64,000 bases of DNA from an uncultured Paracoccaceae bacterium (GTDB taxonomy: Bacteria; Pseudomonadota; Alphaproteobacteria; Rhodobacterales; Rhodobacteraceae). The notes below the pieces were generated by a model, which searched no databases, was not told where the DNA came from, and saw nothing but the letters and a program-made list of their open reading frames with translations. Location of the stretch: contig CANNFQ010000006.1 of the NCBI GenBank assembly GCA_947503925.1, positions 186,001-250,000 on the forward strand, written 5' to 3'. The position numbers and the translations under genes are program-made. Of the stretch, positions 7,389 to 15,473 are shown piece by piece. Within the stretch, counting starts at the first letter, position 1. Every line of letters begins with the position of its first letter.

Positions 7389-8405
7389 ATGCCAGACAGT
7401 TCAACCGCGCCCACGATTGACGACGTTGCCCGCGAGGCGCGTGTTTCGACGGCCACGGTGTCGCGCGTCATAAATGACCCTGACATGGTATCTGCCAAGA
7501 CGCGCGAACGCGTGCAGGCGGTGATTGAGGCGCTGGGCTATACCCCAAATTTCGCGGCCCGTTTCATGGCGGCAAAACGAACATTCACCATCGGCGCGAT
7601 CATCCCGACGATGGAGAACGCGATTTTCGCCCGTGGTCTGCAAGCCTTTCAAGAGGCGCTGCACGAGCGTGGCTATACGCTATTGGTTTCCAGTTCGGCC
7701 TATAAGGCGAAGGTCGAGGAAGAGCAGATCCGAAATCTGGTGGCCCGTGGGGCAGATGGGCTTTTGTTGATCGGCCATGACCGTGATCCGGCGATTTACG
7801 ACTATCTTGACCGCCAGCGTGTGCCGGTGCTGGTCGCATGGTCCTATGACGAAACCGCACGTGCGCCTTGCATCGGTTTTGACAATCGGGCTGCAATGCG
7901 GGCCTTGACCGAAAGCGTGGTTGATATGGGGCACCGACGGCTCGCCATGATCTCTGGCGTGAGCGAACAGAATGACCGCGCCCGGTTGCGTATTGCGGGC
8001 GTTCGCGATGCGATGATAGCACATGGTCTTGATCCCGCATCGCTCGACCTGATTGAAGTTCCATACAGCATTGCGGATGGACAGGCGGCCTTTGCGCAGG
8101 TGATGAACCGCGACACCAAACCCAGCATTGTCTTGTGCGGCAATGATGTTCTGGCCGCAGGCGCGATCAGCGGGGCAGAGCAGCTGGGTCTGAAAGTCCC
8201 TGACGATGTTTCGGTTACCGGGTTTGATGATATCGAGCTGGCCCATGTGGTCCGTCCCCCATTGACGACGATGCACGTCCCGCATCGGGCGATGGGACAA
8301 ATGGCGGCAGAGGAACTTGTCGGTATGATCGAGGAAAAACGCAAAGGCGTGTCACAAAACCTTAAGACCAGCATCGTGCAACGGGCATCGGTGCGTGCAG
8401 TTTAG
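7389..8405 (+). CDS. LacI/GalR-family transcriptional regulator, divergent from the DHPS operon
   Basis: A 338-residue regulator. Residues 8-30 give the LacI helix-turn-helix (TIDDVAREARVSTATVSRVI), followed by the hinge helix region NFAARFMAAKRT. The rest is a periplasmic-binding-like effector domain with typical runs IGAIIPTMENAIFARGLQ, GADGLLLIGHD, VSVTGFDDIELA and PLTTMHVPHRAMG. The start is preceded by GAGACGGGAATAGCCG. It is transcribed away from the transporter and hps genes across about 160 bases that hold two LacI-type palindromes, so it very probably controls them. DHPS or a catabolite as inducer is an inference; the literature name hpsR is not used because I cannot confirm it denotes a LacI protein. 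Confidence 0.88.
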   Translation: MPDSSTAPTIDDVAREARVSTATVSRVINDPDMVSAKTRERVQAVIEALGYTPNFAARFMAAKRTFTIGAIIPTMENAIFARGLQAFQEALHERGYTLLVSSSAYKAKVEEEQIRNLVARGADGLLLIGHDRDPAIYDYLDRQRVPVLVAWSYDETARAPCIGFDNRAAMRALTESVVDMGHRRLAMISGVSEQNDRARLRIAGVRDAMIAHGLDPASLDLIEVPYSIADGQAAFAQVMNRDTKPSIVLCGNDVLAAGAISGAEQLGLKVPDDVSVTGFDDIELAHVVRPPLTTMHVPHRAMGQMAAEELVGMIEEKRKGVSQNLKTSIVQRASVRAV

Positions 8406-8465
8406 ATGCGGTACTTACGTCACTGTGATCCTTTCGTTCTTGAATGCCCTCGCGGTCTGTCATAG

Positions 8466-8479
8466 CTAACGCCCGTTAG
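8466..8479. promoter_or_regulatory. Palindrome just upstream of the ferredoxin gene
   Basis: CTAACG-cc-CGTTAG, perfect 6-bp arms with a 2-base spacer, ending 16 bases before the ferredoxin ATG. It could be a repressor operator or a small hairpin near the ribosome site. No regulator gene adjoins on the same side. Confidence 0.35.
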
Positions 8480-8495
8480 TTAACCGGATGACCCC

Positions 8496-8831
8496 ATGAC
8501 CTACATCGTCAATGACAACTGTATCGCCTGCAAATACACCGACTGTGTCGAGGTATGCCCCGTGGACTGTTTCTATGAGGGCGAAAACATGCTGGTGATT
8601 CATCCCGACGAATGTATCGATTGCGGGGTGTGTGAACCCGAATGCCCTGCTGACGCAATCCGCCCGGACACAGAACCGGACATGGAAAAGTGGGTCGAAT
8701 TCAACCGCAAATATTCCGAGATGTGGCCGGTGATCATCACCAAGAAAGATCCGCTGCCAAATGCCGACGACATGGACGGCAAGGAAGGCAAGATGGAACT
8801 GTTTTCGGAAACCGCAGGCGAGGGCGGTTGA
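8496..8831 (+). CDS. fdxA: Ferredoxin FdxA, 7Fe-8S type
   Basis: A 111-residue ferredoxin. The first cluster motif is [17 protein letters not shown], and the second is [12 protein letters not shown], followed by the long C-terminal tail ([15 protein letters not shown]) seen in FdxA of proteobacteria. The spacing in the first half (C9, C17, and C21 with a displaced second cysteine) fits a [3Fe-4S] centre and the second half a [4Fe-4S] centre. It acts as a cytoplasmic low-potential electron carrier; the partner is not evident here. It lies about 200 bases before carD on the same strand, an arrangement I associate with alphaproteobacteria. Confidence 0.9.
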   Translation: MTYIVNDNCIACKYTDCVEVCPVDCFYEGENMLVIHPDECIDCGVCEPECPADAIRPDTEPDMEKWVEFNRKYSEMWPVIITKKDPLPNADDMDGKEGKMELFSETAGEGG

Positions 8832-8961
8832 TTCGGCGGGCCTTACGGCTCCAAATCTCCTTGTTTCATTGACGCAACGCGCTGCTTTCAGAAGGGGCTT
8901 TTTTGTGGTATAGTGTGCCCAATGTTGCGAAAAAGTTGATCGATACAATGCAATGATATGC

Positions 8962-8994
8962 CCGACGGTGATGTGATGTCGCCGCCGGTTTTTT
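8962..8994 (+). terminator. Intrinsic terminator or attenuator in the carD leader
   Basis: Stem CCGACGGTGA/TCGCCGCCGG (one mismatch, one G-T pair) with loop tgtgatg, followed by TTTTTT. A TATAGT box lies about 50 bases upstream and the carD ATG 38 bases downstream. The hairpin could end fdxA transcription or, if carD starts upstream of it, act as an attenuator. Confidence 0.6.
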
Positions 8995-9031
8995 GTCGCT
9001 TGCAGGTATGGATTGTCAGGAAAGGACGATC

Positions 9032-9538
9032 ATGAGTAAGAAAAAAAGCGAATTCAGCCCCGAGCAGTTTGTCGTCTACCCCGCCCATGGTGTGGGTAAG
9101 ATCATATCTATCGAAACCCAGGAAGTTGCCGGTTTCGAATTGGAAATGTTTGTCATCGCCTTTGAAAAGGACAAGATGACGCTGCGTGTTCCGACCCACA
9201 AAGCCACCGAAGTTGGCATGCGCGCCCTGGCGACCCCTGATGTGGTGTCTCATGCAATGAAAACCCTGCGGGGCAAGGCCAAGGTCAAGAAAGCCATGTG
9301 GTCCCGTCGTGCGCAGGAATATGAGCAAAAGATCAACTCTGGTGATCTGATCGCCATCGCCGAAGTGGTTCGTGACCTGCATCGTCAGGATGACCAGCGC
9401 GAACAAAGCTATTCAGAGCGTCAGCTTTATGAGGCCGCGTTGGAGCGGCTGACCCGTGAAATTGCCGCCGTTGCCGGTAATGACGAAAACGCTGCTGCGG
9501 CAGAGATCGATTCCGTTCTGGTCAGCCGCGCAGCCTGA
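9032..9538 (+). CDS. carD: CarD/CdnL-family RNA polymerase-binding transcription regulator
   Basis: A 168-residue protein. The N-terminal RNA polymerase interaction domain is evident from FVVYPAHGVGKIISIETQEV and MTLRVPTHKATEVGMR; the rest is the helical DNA-contacting domain (AMKTLRGKAKVKKAMWSRR, INSGDLIAIAEVVRDLHR). CarD proteins bind the beta subunit and stabilise open complexes at many promoters including rRNA. The start MSKKKSEF was chosen because AGGAAAGGA lies upstream at good distance; an earlier in-frame ATG 39 bases upstream has no such site. The gene is followed by a repeat hairpin and an intrinsic terminator, and seems monocistronic. Confidence 0.92.
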   Translation: MSKKKSEFSPEQFVVYPAHGVGKIISIETQEVAGFELEMFVIAFEKDKMTLRVPTHKATEVGMRALATPDVVSHAMKTLRGKAKVKKAMWSRRAQEYEQKINSGDLIAIAEVVRDLHRQDDQREQSYSERQLYEAALERLTREIAAVAGNDENAAAAEIDSVLVSRAA

Positions 9539-9565
9539 TCAGACTAAAGCGTTATGCGAAAAACC

Positions 9566-9618
9566 TGTATCACCTAACGCTGCCTGAAATCAAAGATTTC
9601 AACGCGTTAGGTGATACA
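9566..9618. repeat. Long nested inverted repeat downstream of carD
   Basis: Perfect 15-bp arms TGTATCACCTAACGC/GCGTTAGGTGATACA enclose a 23-base loop that itself holds GAAATC-aaa-GATTTC. The outer flanks also show weaker inverted similarity (AAGCGTTATGCGAAAA against TTTCGTCAAACGCT). It does not end in a T-run, so it looks like a dispersed repeat rather than a terminator. Confidence 0.7.
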
Positions 9619-9658
9619 CGATGTCTCAGGTATTTCGTCAAACGCTATAACTGATATG

Positions 9659-9691
9659 GCCCGCCCTGCCGACAAGGCCGGGCGGGCTTTT
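9659..9691 (+). terminator. Rho-independent terminator after carD
   Basis: GCCCGCCC/GGGCGGGC 8-bp perfect stem with a 13-base loop followed by TTTTCT. It ends at the stop of the convergent hydrolase gene and would terminate carD transcription. Confidence 0.8.
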
Positions 9692-10795
9692 CTATGCCTT
9701 CAGCGCCTTTTCCATCGCCCCGATTACCCCATCCAGATAGGCATCAAAACCGGCATCTGGTTGGCGCAGCGGAAACACATCGCCAAACGGATCAGGCGCG
9801 CTGATCCGGCTGCCTGACATGACCTCCAGCACCTTATGGGCACAGAACGGGACATAGGTTTCCGAATATCCGCCCTCATGCACCATCAACAGTTTGCCAT
9901 CGCAGAGATCATCGGCCAGCGCCATAACCTGCCGTGTCATCTGTCCAAACGTGTCTGCCGTGGCCAACATCCGGCCCAGCGGGTCATTGGCACCCGCATC
10001 GTAGCCGCAAGCGATGATCAGCACATCGGGGGCAAAGTTGCGAATGGCGGGCAAGACAAGACGATCCATCGCGGCCAGATACCCCTGATGCCCGGTGCCG
10101 GGAGGCAGGGGGATGTTCAGGTTATAGCCGGTGCCAGCCCCGCGCCCGCGATCCGCAAAACTGCCCGTATCCATCGGATAGTTGCGATCCTGATGGATCG
10201 ACACGGTCAGCACATCGTCGCGGTCATAAAACACCGCCTCTGTTCCATTGCCGTGATGCACATCCCAATCCAGTACGGCGAAACGCTGGGCTAGGCCCGC
10301 GTCCCGCGCCGCCTCAATTGCGATGCCGATATTGTTGAGCAGGCAGAACCCGTTGGGGTAATCTGGCAGGCAATGATGGCCGGGCGGGCGGGAAAGGGCG
10401 TAGGCATTTGTGACCTCACCCTTTAAGACTGCCGCCAAACTGGCCTTGGCCAACCCGGCGGACAGGGTCGCGATCTCATACCCGCCGGGGCCAAAGGGGG
10501 TACGACGCCCAAGCTCACCCCCACCTGCATCGGACAGGGCTTTGAATTCATCCAGATAATGGGCGGGATGCACGCGCAGCAGATCATCGCGGGTGGTCAA
10601 ATCCGCGCCGCGCAGGTCCAGTTCCCGGGCAAGGCCTGTCACCTCGATAAGGTTTTTCAACCGGCGCTTGGTCTCAGGGTTTTCGGGCAGGCCACCATCC
10701 AAAGGCTGCACCAGCCCGCCAACTGGCAGCATCCCGGCATAACTCCCGCCCCCATGCCAAAAACAGCGTTCATCCCAGAAGAACCCTGTGGTCAT
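9692..10795 (-). CDS. Class II histone deacetylase-like amidohydrolase
   Basis: A 367-residue zinc hydrolase of the arginase/deacetylase superfamily. Key motifs are RPPGHHCLPDYPNGFCLLNN, with the tandem catalytic histidines, LDWDVHHGNGTE, with zinc ligands D and H, and CGYDAGANDPLG, with the third ligand D. The N-terminal WHGGGSYAG and GLVQPLDGG and the overall length fit bacterial class II HDAC-like proteins, which include acetylpolyamine amidohydrolases. Substrate is not decided: acetylated polyamines, other small N-acetyl compounds or protein lysines are all possible. A polyamine-type importer lies 46 kb away, which gives only weak support. The gene begins three bases after a 77-residue protein on the same strand. 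Confidence 0.85.
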   Translation of the reverse strand: MTTGFFWDERCFWHGGGSYAGMLPVGGLVQPLDGGLPENPETKRRLKNLIEVTGLARELDLRGADLTTRDDLLRVHPAHYLDEFKALSDAGGGELGRRTPFGPGGYEIATLSAGLAKASLAAVLKGEVTNAYALSRPPGHHCLPDYPNGFCLLNNIGIAIEAARDAGLAQRFAVLDWDVHHGNGTEAVFYDRDDVLTVSIHQDRNYPMDTGSFADRGRGAGTGYNLNIPLPPGTGHQGYLAAMDRLVLPAIRNFAPDVLIIACGYDAGANDPLGRMLATADTFGQMTRQVMALADDLCDGKLLMVHEGGYSETYVPFCAHKVLEVMSGSRISAPDPFGDVFPLRQPDAGFDAYLDGVIGAMEKALKA

Positions 10796-10798
10796 GGG

Positions 10799-11032
10799 CT
10801 AGCCTTTCTTCAGCTGGTAAATGCCTTCGGGCAGGTTCAAGGCGGCTTGCAAATCGCGCAGTTGGCTTATCGATAGGGTGACCTGCACCATCATATCGGT
10901 GCGCGGATCGACCTGGGACACGGTGATGCAATCGTCAAATGCGTTGATGATCACATCGTCCAACAAAGGGGCTTTGCCTTCATCCACAAGGGTGACAACC
11001 GTCGCGTCATAGTCATGTTCAATGGTAAACAT
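10799..11032 (-). CDS. Conserved hypothetical protein upstream of the deacetylase-like gene
   Basis: A 77-residue acidic soluble protein beginning MFTIEHDYDATVVTLVDEG and ending GIYQLKKG, with no signal peptide or cysteine. I do not recognise the family. I preferred this ATG because the downstream reading has coherent beta/alpha character (VTLVDE, DVIINAFDDCITVSQV, SQLRDLQAALNLP), while the longer in-frame extension is arginine- and serine-rich like non-coding sequence and would overlap the divergent M48 gene. The Shine-Dalgarno is weak. The three-base gap to the next gene implies a two-gene operon. Confidence 0.65.
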   Translation of the reverse strand: MFTIEHDYDATVVTLVDEGKAPLLDDVIINAFDDCITVSQVDPRTDMMVQVTLSISQLRDLQAALNLPEGIYQLKKG

Positions 11033-11144
11033 GAAGGGGAACCTAGCAACAGGGCAGGCCGATGCAAGTGCCATCGCATTTTGGGGACTGGTCGTCGCGG
11101 GGCGACGTGATATTCTGCCCTGAACCAGGACTTGGGAGACAAGA

Positions 11145-11849
11145 ATGCGCTTTTTACCGATTGCCCTGATTGCGGCGCTGGCAGCCTGCGAACCCGTTGT
11201 TGAGGATGCGGCGCCATCCGCCCCCACCGTGCAGCAGGCGCCTGTCGGGCCGAAATTGTCAACGCGGGCCGCATTGCGAAATTTTTCGGCAGTGGTTGAC
11301 CGGGTGGAACCTGTGGCCGAACAATTCTGTCGCCAGCGGACGCGGGATTTGAACTGCGACTTCCGCATCGTGATCGACGACCGTCCGGGTCAGCCGGCCA
11401 ATGCCTACCAGACGCTGGATCGTAATGGGCGGCCCATCATCGCTTTCACTGTTCCGCTGATCGCCGAGGCACGCAACCGGGACGAGCTCGCATTTGTCAT
11501 GTCGCATGAGGCCGCACACCATATTCGCGGCCATATCGCCCGTCAGCAGCGCAACGCAACCGTTGGCGCATTGGTCTTTGGGCAGCTCGTCGGGGCGTTG
11601 GGTGCGCCCAATTCGGTGGAAACAGCACAACAAATCGGTGCGACCGTTGGTGCGCGCAGCTATTCCAAGGAATTTGAACTTGAAGCTGATGCGCTGGGCA
11701 CGCGCATCACCGCAGCCGCAGGGTTCAGCCCGTTGAAAGGGGCCGAGTTCTTTTTCCGAATCCCCGATCCGGGCAATAAGTTTCTGGGTACACATCCGGC
11801 CAATGCGGATCGGCTGCGGACAGTGCAACGGGTGGCGGCCAGCCTGTGA
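11145..11849 (+). CDS. M48-family metallopeptidase lipoprotein
   Basis: A 234-residue protein with a lipoprotein signal (MRFLPIALIAALAAC; lipobox LAAC at residues 12-15), so it is likely anchored in a periplasmic-facing membrane. The zinc motif HEAAHH occurs in AFVMSHEAAHHIRGHIA and the third ligand is probably the E of EFELEADALGTRI, both diagnostic of M48. The region around ANADRLRTV near the C-terminus is also typical of Loi/BepA-like members. It would process or degrade envelope proteins. It stands alone between divergent and same-strand neighbours. Confidence 0.88.
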   Translation: MRFLPIALIAALAACEPVVEDAAPSAPTVQQAPVGPKLSTRAALRNFSAVVDRVEPVAEQFCRQRTRDLNCDFRIVIDDRPGQPANAYQTLDRNGRPIIAFTVPLIAEARNRDELAFVMSHEAAHHIRGHIARQQRNATVGALVFGQLVGALGAPNSVETAQQIGATVGARSYSKEFELEADALGTRITAAAGFSPLKGAEFFFRIPDPGNKFLGTHPANADRLRTVQRVAASL

Positions 11850-11890
11850 AAACAGCAATCCCGGTCAAGCGCTGGTTTGACTGATCTGGC

Positions 11891-12772
11891 ATGGTCGCCC
11901 CTGTAAACGCAAAACAGAGAGCGCGAATGTCACTGATTGCCAAGATCATCTGGCAGGTCGAAATGCAGTTGCAACGACCCACATCGTTGGATGATCTGGC
12001 AGATCGTTGTGCCGTCAGCCCATTTCATATGGCACGGGTGTTTCGCATGGCGACGGGCCATGCCCCGATGACATATCTGCGCGCGCGACGCCTGTCACAT
12101 GCAGCGGGGTTGCTGGCGCAAGGGGACCGCGACGTGCTGCAGATCGCGCTTGATCTGCAATACGGCTCTCATGCGGCGTTTACCCGTGCTTTTGTCAGCT
12201 ATTTCGGGGTGAATCCTCGGGATGTGCGCAAGGTGCGGTCCACCAAAAACCTGCAACTGATGGAGCCTTTGAAGATGGATAACACAACCTTTGTCGATGT
12301 ATCGTCACCAACGCTGATCCGGATCGACGCGATGCGCATTGTTGGGATCAGCGCCCAATGCACATTTGAGGATGCGGGTGCCATTCCCGGTCTCTGGCAG
12401 CAATTCAATGCCCGCGAGGATGAGGTTGCGGCGGCACCGGGCCCAGCATTCGGGGTTTGCTGTGACGCCGATGGGGCCGGTCGGTTCCGCTATGTCGCTG
12501 GGATGCAGGCGGCCACGGACGCGCCGGTGCCGGATGGCATGGATGTCGTAACGGTCCCCGCATGTGAATATGCTGTGTTTCAGCACAGCGGCCATATCGC
12601 TGATTTGCCAAAAACTGTGCATGCGATCTGGAACAAGGCCTTGCCGGAAAGCGGGTTAACGCACCGCGCGGTCCCTGATTTTGAATGCTATGACCAGCGG
12701 TTTGACGTAGAAACTGGCCGCGGCACCGTCGAAATCTGGATTCCCGTCATCGGATCAGAACGCTCCAACTGA
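11891..12772 (+). CDS. AraC-family regulator with GyrI-like effector domain
   Basis: A 293-residue protein. Residues 15-115 form an N-terminal AraC DNA-binding domain with both helix-turn-helix units (SLDDLADRCAVSPFHMARVF and VLQIALDLQYGSHAAFTRAF, then GVNPRDVRK). Residues 130-290 form a GyrI/BmrR-like small-molecule domain (RIVGISAQC, CEYAVFQHSGHIADLP, FECYDQRFD, VEIWIPV). This Rob/SoxS-like order, DNA-binding domain first, is typical of regulators sensing lipophilic or cationic compounds. The start could also be 36 bases later (MSLIAK); neither has a strong ribosome site. The 3' end overlaps a convergent membrane-protein gene by 85 bases. Confidence 0.85.
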   Translation: MVAPVNAKQRARMSLIAKIIWQVEMQLQRPTSLDDLADRCAVSPFHMARVFRMATGHAPMTYLRARRLSHAAGLLAQGDRDVLQIALDLQYGSHAAFTRAFVSYFGVNPRDVRKVRSTKNLQLMEPLKMDNTTFVDVSSPTLIRIDAMRIVGISAQCTFEDAGAIPGLWQQFNAREDEVAAAPGPAFGVCCDADGAGRFRYVAGMQAATDAPVPDGMDVVTVPACEYAVFQHSGHIADLPKTVHAIWNKALPESGLTHRAVPDFECYDQRFDVETGRGTVEIWIPVIGSERSN

Positions 12773-13065
12773 CCGGGATTAAAAATGACATCCGCCTGCG
12801 TGGGACGACGCAGGCGGATGAAAATGGCAATAGCCGAGATACCGATCCAAAAAATCTGGATCATGGCCGATGCAAGGTTGAACGAGGACAGAAGTCCAAC
12901 CAATACCATACTGGCCGCGGCACCATTTATCGCAAAATACGCGATATGATCCGACCGAACCCGTCTTACGGTAAGCAGGGTGTAGTTCAGGACATACAGT
13001 CCAAAACCGGCCACCCCAATCGCGTCGAACAGACCCGGCGGAAAGGTTTGAAAATAAACACTCAT
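12688..13065 (-). CDS. CBU_0592-like small integral membrane protein
   Basis: A 125-residue protein with three hydrophobic segments: LFDAIGVAGFGLYVLNYTLL, IAYFAINGAAASMVLVGLL and SAMIQIFWIGISAIAIFIRL. The pattern (D-A-I-G-V-x-G-x-x-L-Y, and F-x-I-N-G near the second helix) matches the CBU_0592-like family, whose function is unknown. The ATG was preferred over a GTG nine bases upstream. The C-terminal 28 residues are encoded antisense to the end of the AraC gene; that tail looks low in structure, so either the overlap is tolerated or the tail is dispensable. Confidence 0.7.
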   Translation of the reverse strand: MSVYFQTFPPGLFDAIGVAGFGLYVLNYTLLTVRRVRSDHIAYFAINGAAASMVLVGLLSSFNLASAMIQIFWIGISAIAIFIRLRRPTQADVIFNPGQLERSDPMTGIQISTVPRPVSTSNRWS

Positions 13066-13295
13066 AAAATGCACTCGTACTTAAAAACTTGCGCTGGGCT
13101 AAAACACACGCCCTAGCATACTCATAATCGCTAACACCCTCACCGTATGTGTCGCAGCGCACAGTGTCAGGTCAGGCATTCCTTACCCCGATGTCAGCTT
13201 CAGTGTCAGCAGAGATGCGCTTGCGCCTGTCCAGCTGTTGTTTGCCTGTTTGTCGCGCCCTATCATCGGCCGGAAACCAATGAGGATAGATTTAG

Positions 13296-13652
13296 ATGGC
13301 GATCACAGGCACCTGCCATTGCGGCGAAGTCAGTTATGAGTTCCGGCATCAGCCAAGCAAGACGACATCATGCAATTGTTCGGTGTGTCGCCGGTTATCG
13401 GCATTGTGGATCTATGCCCCTGTTGACCAGGTCACAGTGGCTGGGCCGACCGATCATTACGCCTATGGTGAGAAGTCGCTTGCATTTCACCGGTGCAAGA
13501 CCTGTGGCTGCACCACCCATTGGGAAAATCTCAAACCAGAAGGTGATGATGTCTATATGGCGGTCAATCTGCGGCTTGCGGACCCTGACATCGTTGCAAC
13601 AATCCCTGTTCGCCATTTCGATGGCGCCGACACCTGGACCTTTCTTGATTAG
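13296..13652 (+). CDS. GFA-family (glutathione-dependent formaldehyde-activating type) zinc protein
   Basis: A 118-residue CENP-V/GFA fold protein. Zinc-binding cysteines appear in GTCHCGEVSYEF, TSCNCSVCRR and HRCKTCGCTTHW, the full family set. The family contains glutathione-dependent formaldehyde-activating enzyme Gfa, but most single members have unproven activity. It stands alone, with about 230 bases of non-coding sequence upstream in which I see no clear site. No formaldehyde dehydrogenase gene is nearby, so the specific Gfa reaction is not supported by context. Confidence 0.85.
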   Translation: MAITGTCHCGEVSYEFRHQPSKTTSCNCSVCRRLSALWIYAPVDQVTVAGPTDHYAYGEKSLAFHRCKTCGCTTHWENLKPEGDDVYMAVNLRLADPDIVATIPVRHFDGADTWTFLD

Positions 13653-13664
13653 TGGGTCCTGGCC

Positions 13665-14303
13665 TTAGGCGATGCTCGCTGCGCCGAGCGCGATAGCCGC
13701 GAAAAAGCAGGCCGAGGCTACGACGACAAAACCGTGCCAGATCGCGACCGAGAATTTCTTGTCTTCGGCGGCATAAAACGGGACGCCAGATGTATAAAGC
13801 AACCCGCCCGCACAAATCAGCGCCATCCCAACCCCGGGCATAATCGGCCACAGCGACCAGATCAGACCAAGGCTAAGCCAGCCCATGATCAGGTATAGTG
13901 CAGGGCTGAATCGCCCCGGCGTGCGCCAGAAAAACAGTTTCAGCACCACGCCAATCACAGCCAATGCCCAGACAACGGCCAGCACGACATAGGCAAACCA
14001 TGTGCCGATCATCACCACCAGCGGCGTGTAAGTCCCAGCAATCTTAAGGTAAATCGCTGCATGATCCACCCTGCGCAAGGTGGGTCGCAGGCTTTCCCAA
14101 GGGGTCATGTGATACATGGCGGATGCCATGAAAGTGGCGATCAGGGTTGCGCCGTAGATGGCAATAGCGGCGATATACCCGGCACTTGTCATCCCCGTTG
14201 CCCAGATGATCAGCACTGTCGCCCCGCAGATCGCCCCGATCACACCAATGGCATGCATCGCCCCATCGGCGATGCGTTCGGATCGGGCATAGGTCGGGTA
14301 CAT
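13665..14303 (-). CDS. trhA: PAQR/hemolysin III family membrane protein TrhA
   Basis: A 212-residue protein with seven hydrophobic segments. The conserved histidine and aspartate positions of the PAQR family are in ADGAMHAIGV, ASAMYHMTPWESLRP, VDHAAIYLKIAGTYTPL and AIWHGFVVVAS. In enterobacteria TrhA (YqfA) helps balance unsaturated fatty acids in the membrane; older annotations call it hemolysin III. The ATG is preceded by AAGGAG seven bases upstream, better than an earlier in-frame ATG. It converges with the GFA gene over a 12-base gap. Confidence 0.85.
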   Translation of the reverse strand: MYPTYARSERIADGAMHAIGVIGAICGATVLIIWATGMTSAGYIAAIAIYGATLIATFMASAMYHMTPWESLRPTLRRVDHAAIYLKIAGTYTPLVVMIGTWFAYVVLAVVWALAVIGVVLKLFFWRTPGRFSPALYLIMGWLSLGLIWSLWPIMPGVGMALICAGGLLYTSGVPFYAAEDKKFSVAIWHGFVVVASACFFAAIALGAASIA

Positions 14304-14447
14304 GGCAACTCCTTGCAGACACATATCCCAAGCCTATGGGCCTGACGGCACCGGTCAATTGTTCCGTGGGGTCACATCACAGGCTTGGCATCACCGTCAG
14401 GATCGCACAGTTTGGTGAAAATTCAGTGATGGTAAGGGGGTTAACCC

Positions 14448-14807
14448 ATGTGGCAGCAAATCATGCGGATACGGCAGCGGGCGATCTGGTCTTGGGAGGG
14501 CTTCGCCCATGTGGCCCGGACCGAAGGATCGCTGATGCAATGGATTGTGGCCAATCTGGTCTTCTGCATTCTGGCCTTCCTCTTGCCTTTGTCCGGGGCA
14601 GAGCGGGGGTTTCTTCTGATGGGCGGGATCATGGTCATGGCGGCAGAATGCATGAACACGGCGATCGAACGGGTTGTGGATGACATCAGCACCGAGCAGC
14701 GGCCAGCAGCCAAGCAGGCCAAGGACGCCGGATCGGCAGCTGTGGCGGTAACGGCCATCGGGGTTGGGGTCGGCTGGATCTGCGTGATCGGTGGGCTGAT
14801 CTGGTAG
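14448..14807 (+). CDS. dgkA: Diacylglycerol kinase (prokaryotic DgkA type)
   Basis: A 119-residue inner-membrane lipid kinase. Catalytic and signature residues are visible in AAECMNTAIERVVDDIS and AKDAGSAAVAVTA, plus ARTEGSLMQWI near the N-terminus. Three hydrophobic helices occupy roughly residues 30-48, 52-68 and 95-117. DgkA phosphorylates diacylglycerol to phosphatidic acid, recycling lipid left by glycan modification reactions. Length is typical. It is flanked by the divergent trhA gene and a same-strand secreted protein about 65 bases downstream. Confidence 0.92.
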   Translation: MWQQIMRIRQRAIWSWEGFAHVARTEGSLMQWIVANLVFCILAFLLPLSGAERGFLLMGGIMVMAAECMNTAIERVVDDISTEQRPAAKQAKDAGSAAVAVTAIGVGVGWICVIGGLIW

Positions 14808-14871
14808 GTGGCCCTTTGCCTGCGGACAAGGCGCGCTAGGTTAAAAGAGGAGACAGATTGAGGAGACCGCC

Positions 14872-15402
14872 ATGCGCTTCACCGCCCTGACCTTTGCCTT
14901 ATTGCCCCTTGCCGCCCATGCAGCGGGTGGCGTTGACCCGATACCCCCCGAACCATCCGAAACAACCACCGTTTGCGCCGAAGGACTGGTCTGGGATTTG
15001 GCGACACAAAGCTGCATGACACCCGAAGAAAGCAGCAATGACGATAATGCCCGACTCAACGATGTCAGAGAGCTGGCCTATGCAGGGCAGTATCAGGCAG
15101 CGCTTGATGTGCTGGGTACGCTGGACTACCCCGACGCGTCGCTGGCATTGACCTATTACGGGTTTGCGCATCGCAAGGCGGGGCGGGTCACGCTTGGGAT
15201 GTCATACTATCAGTCGGCGTTGGCGACTGATCCCGATAACCTGCTGGCGCGGTCCTATATGGGGCAGGGGCATCTGGCATCGGGACAAAGGGGGCTGGCA
15301 CAGGCGCAGTTGACGGAAATTCGCATGCGCGGGGGACGGGGAAGCTGGGCAGAGGTATCGCTGGCGGCCGCACTCGATACGGGAACCCCAAGCAATTATT
15401 AA
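14872..15402 (+). CDS. Secreted tetratricopeptide-repeat protein with an N-terminal two-cysteine module
   Basis: A 176-residue protein. A Sec signal peptide ends near HAAGG (MRFTALTFALLPLAAHA). It is followed by a short module VCAEGLVWDLATQSC, with two cysteines that could form a disulfide, and by TPR-like helices (LNDVRELAYAGQYQAALDVL, LTYYGFAHRKAGRVTLGMSY, LLARSYMGQGHLASGQRGLA). It is probably periplasmic. A GGAG-containing site precedes the ATG. The same signal and cysteine module recur in the small secreted protein at 16.8 kb. Confidence 0.8.
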   Translation: MRFTALTFALLPLAAHAAGGVDPIPPEPSETTTVCAEGLVWDLATQSCMTPEESSNDDNARLNDVRELAYAGQYQAALDVLGTLDYPDASLALTYYGFAHRKAGRVTLGMSYYQSALATDPDNLLARSYMGQGHLASGQRGLAQAQLTEIRMRGGRGSWAEVSLAAALDTGTPSNY

Positions 15403-15473
15403 ATACTTGATCTAAGGCAACGACTGGGGGGCCCATCTGTGCTATAGTAAGCTACGATCAGCGGAGAAGGCGC

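Noticed and set aside
9692..10795. Firm assignment as acetylpolyamine amidohydrolase
   Set aside because: Motifs place it in the class II deacetylase group, but substrate-defining residues cannot be judged by eye and the polyamine importer is far away.
13665..14303. Haemolysin toxin
   Set aside because: The hemolysin III label is historical; the sequence has the PAQR membrane pattern and no toxin features.
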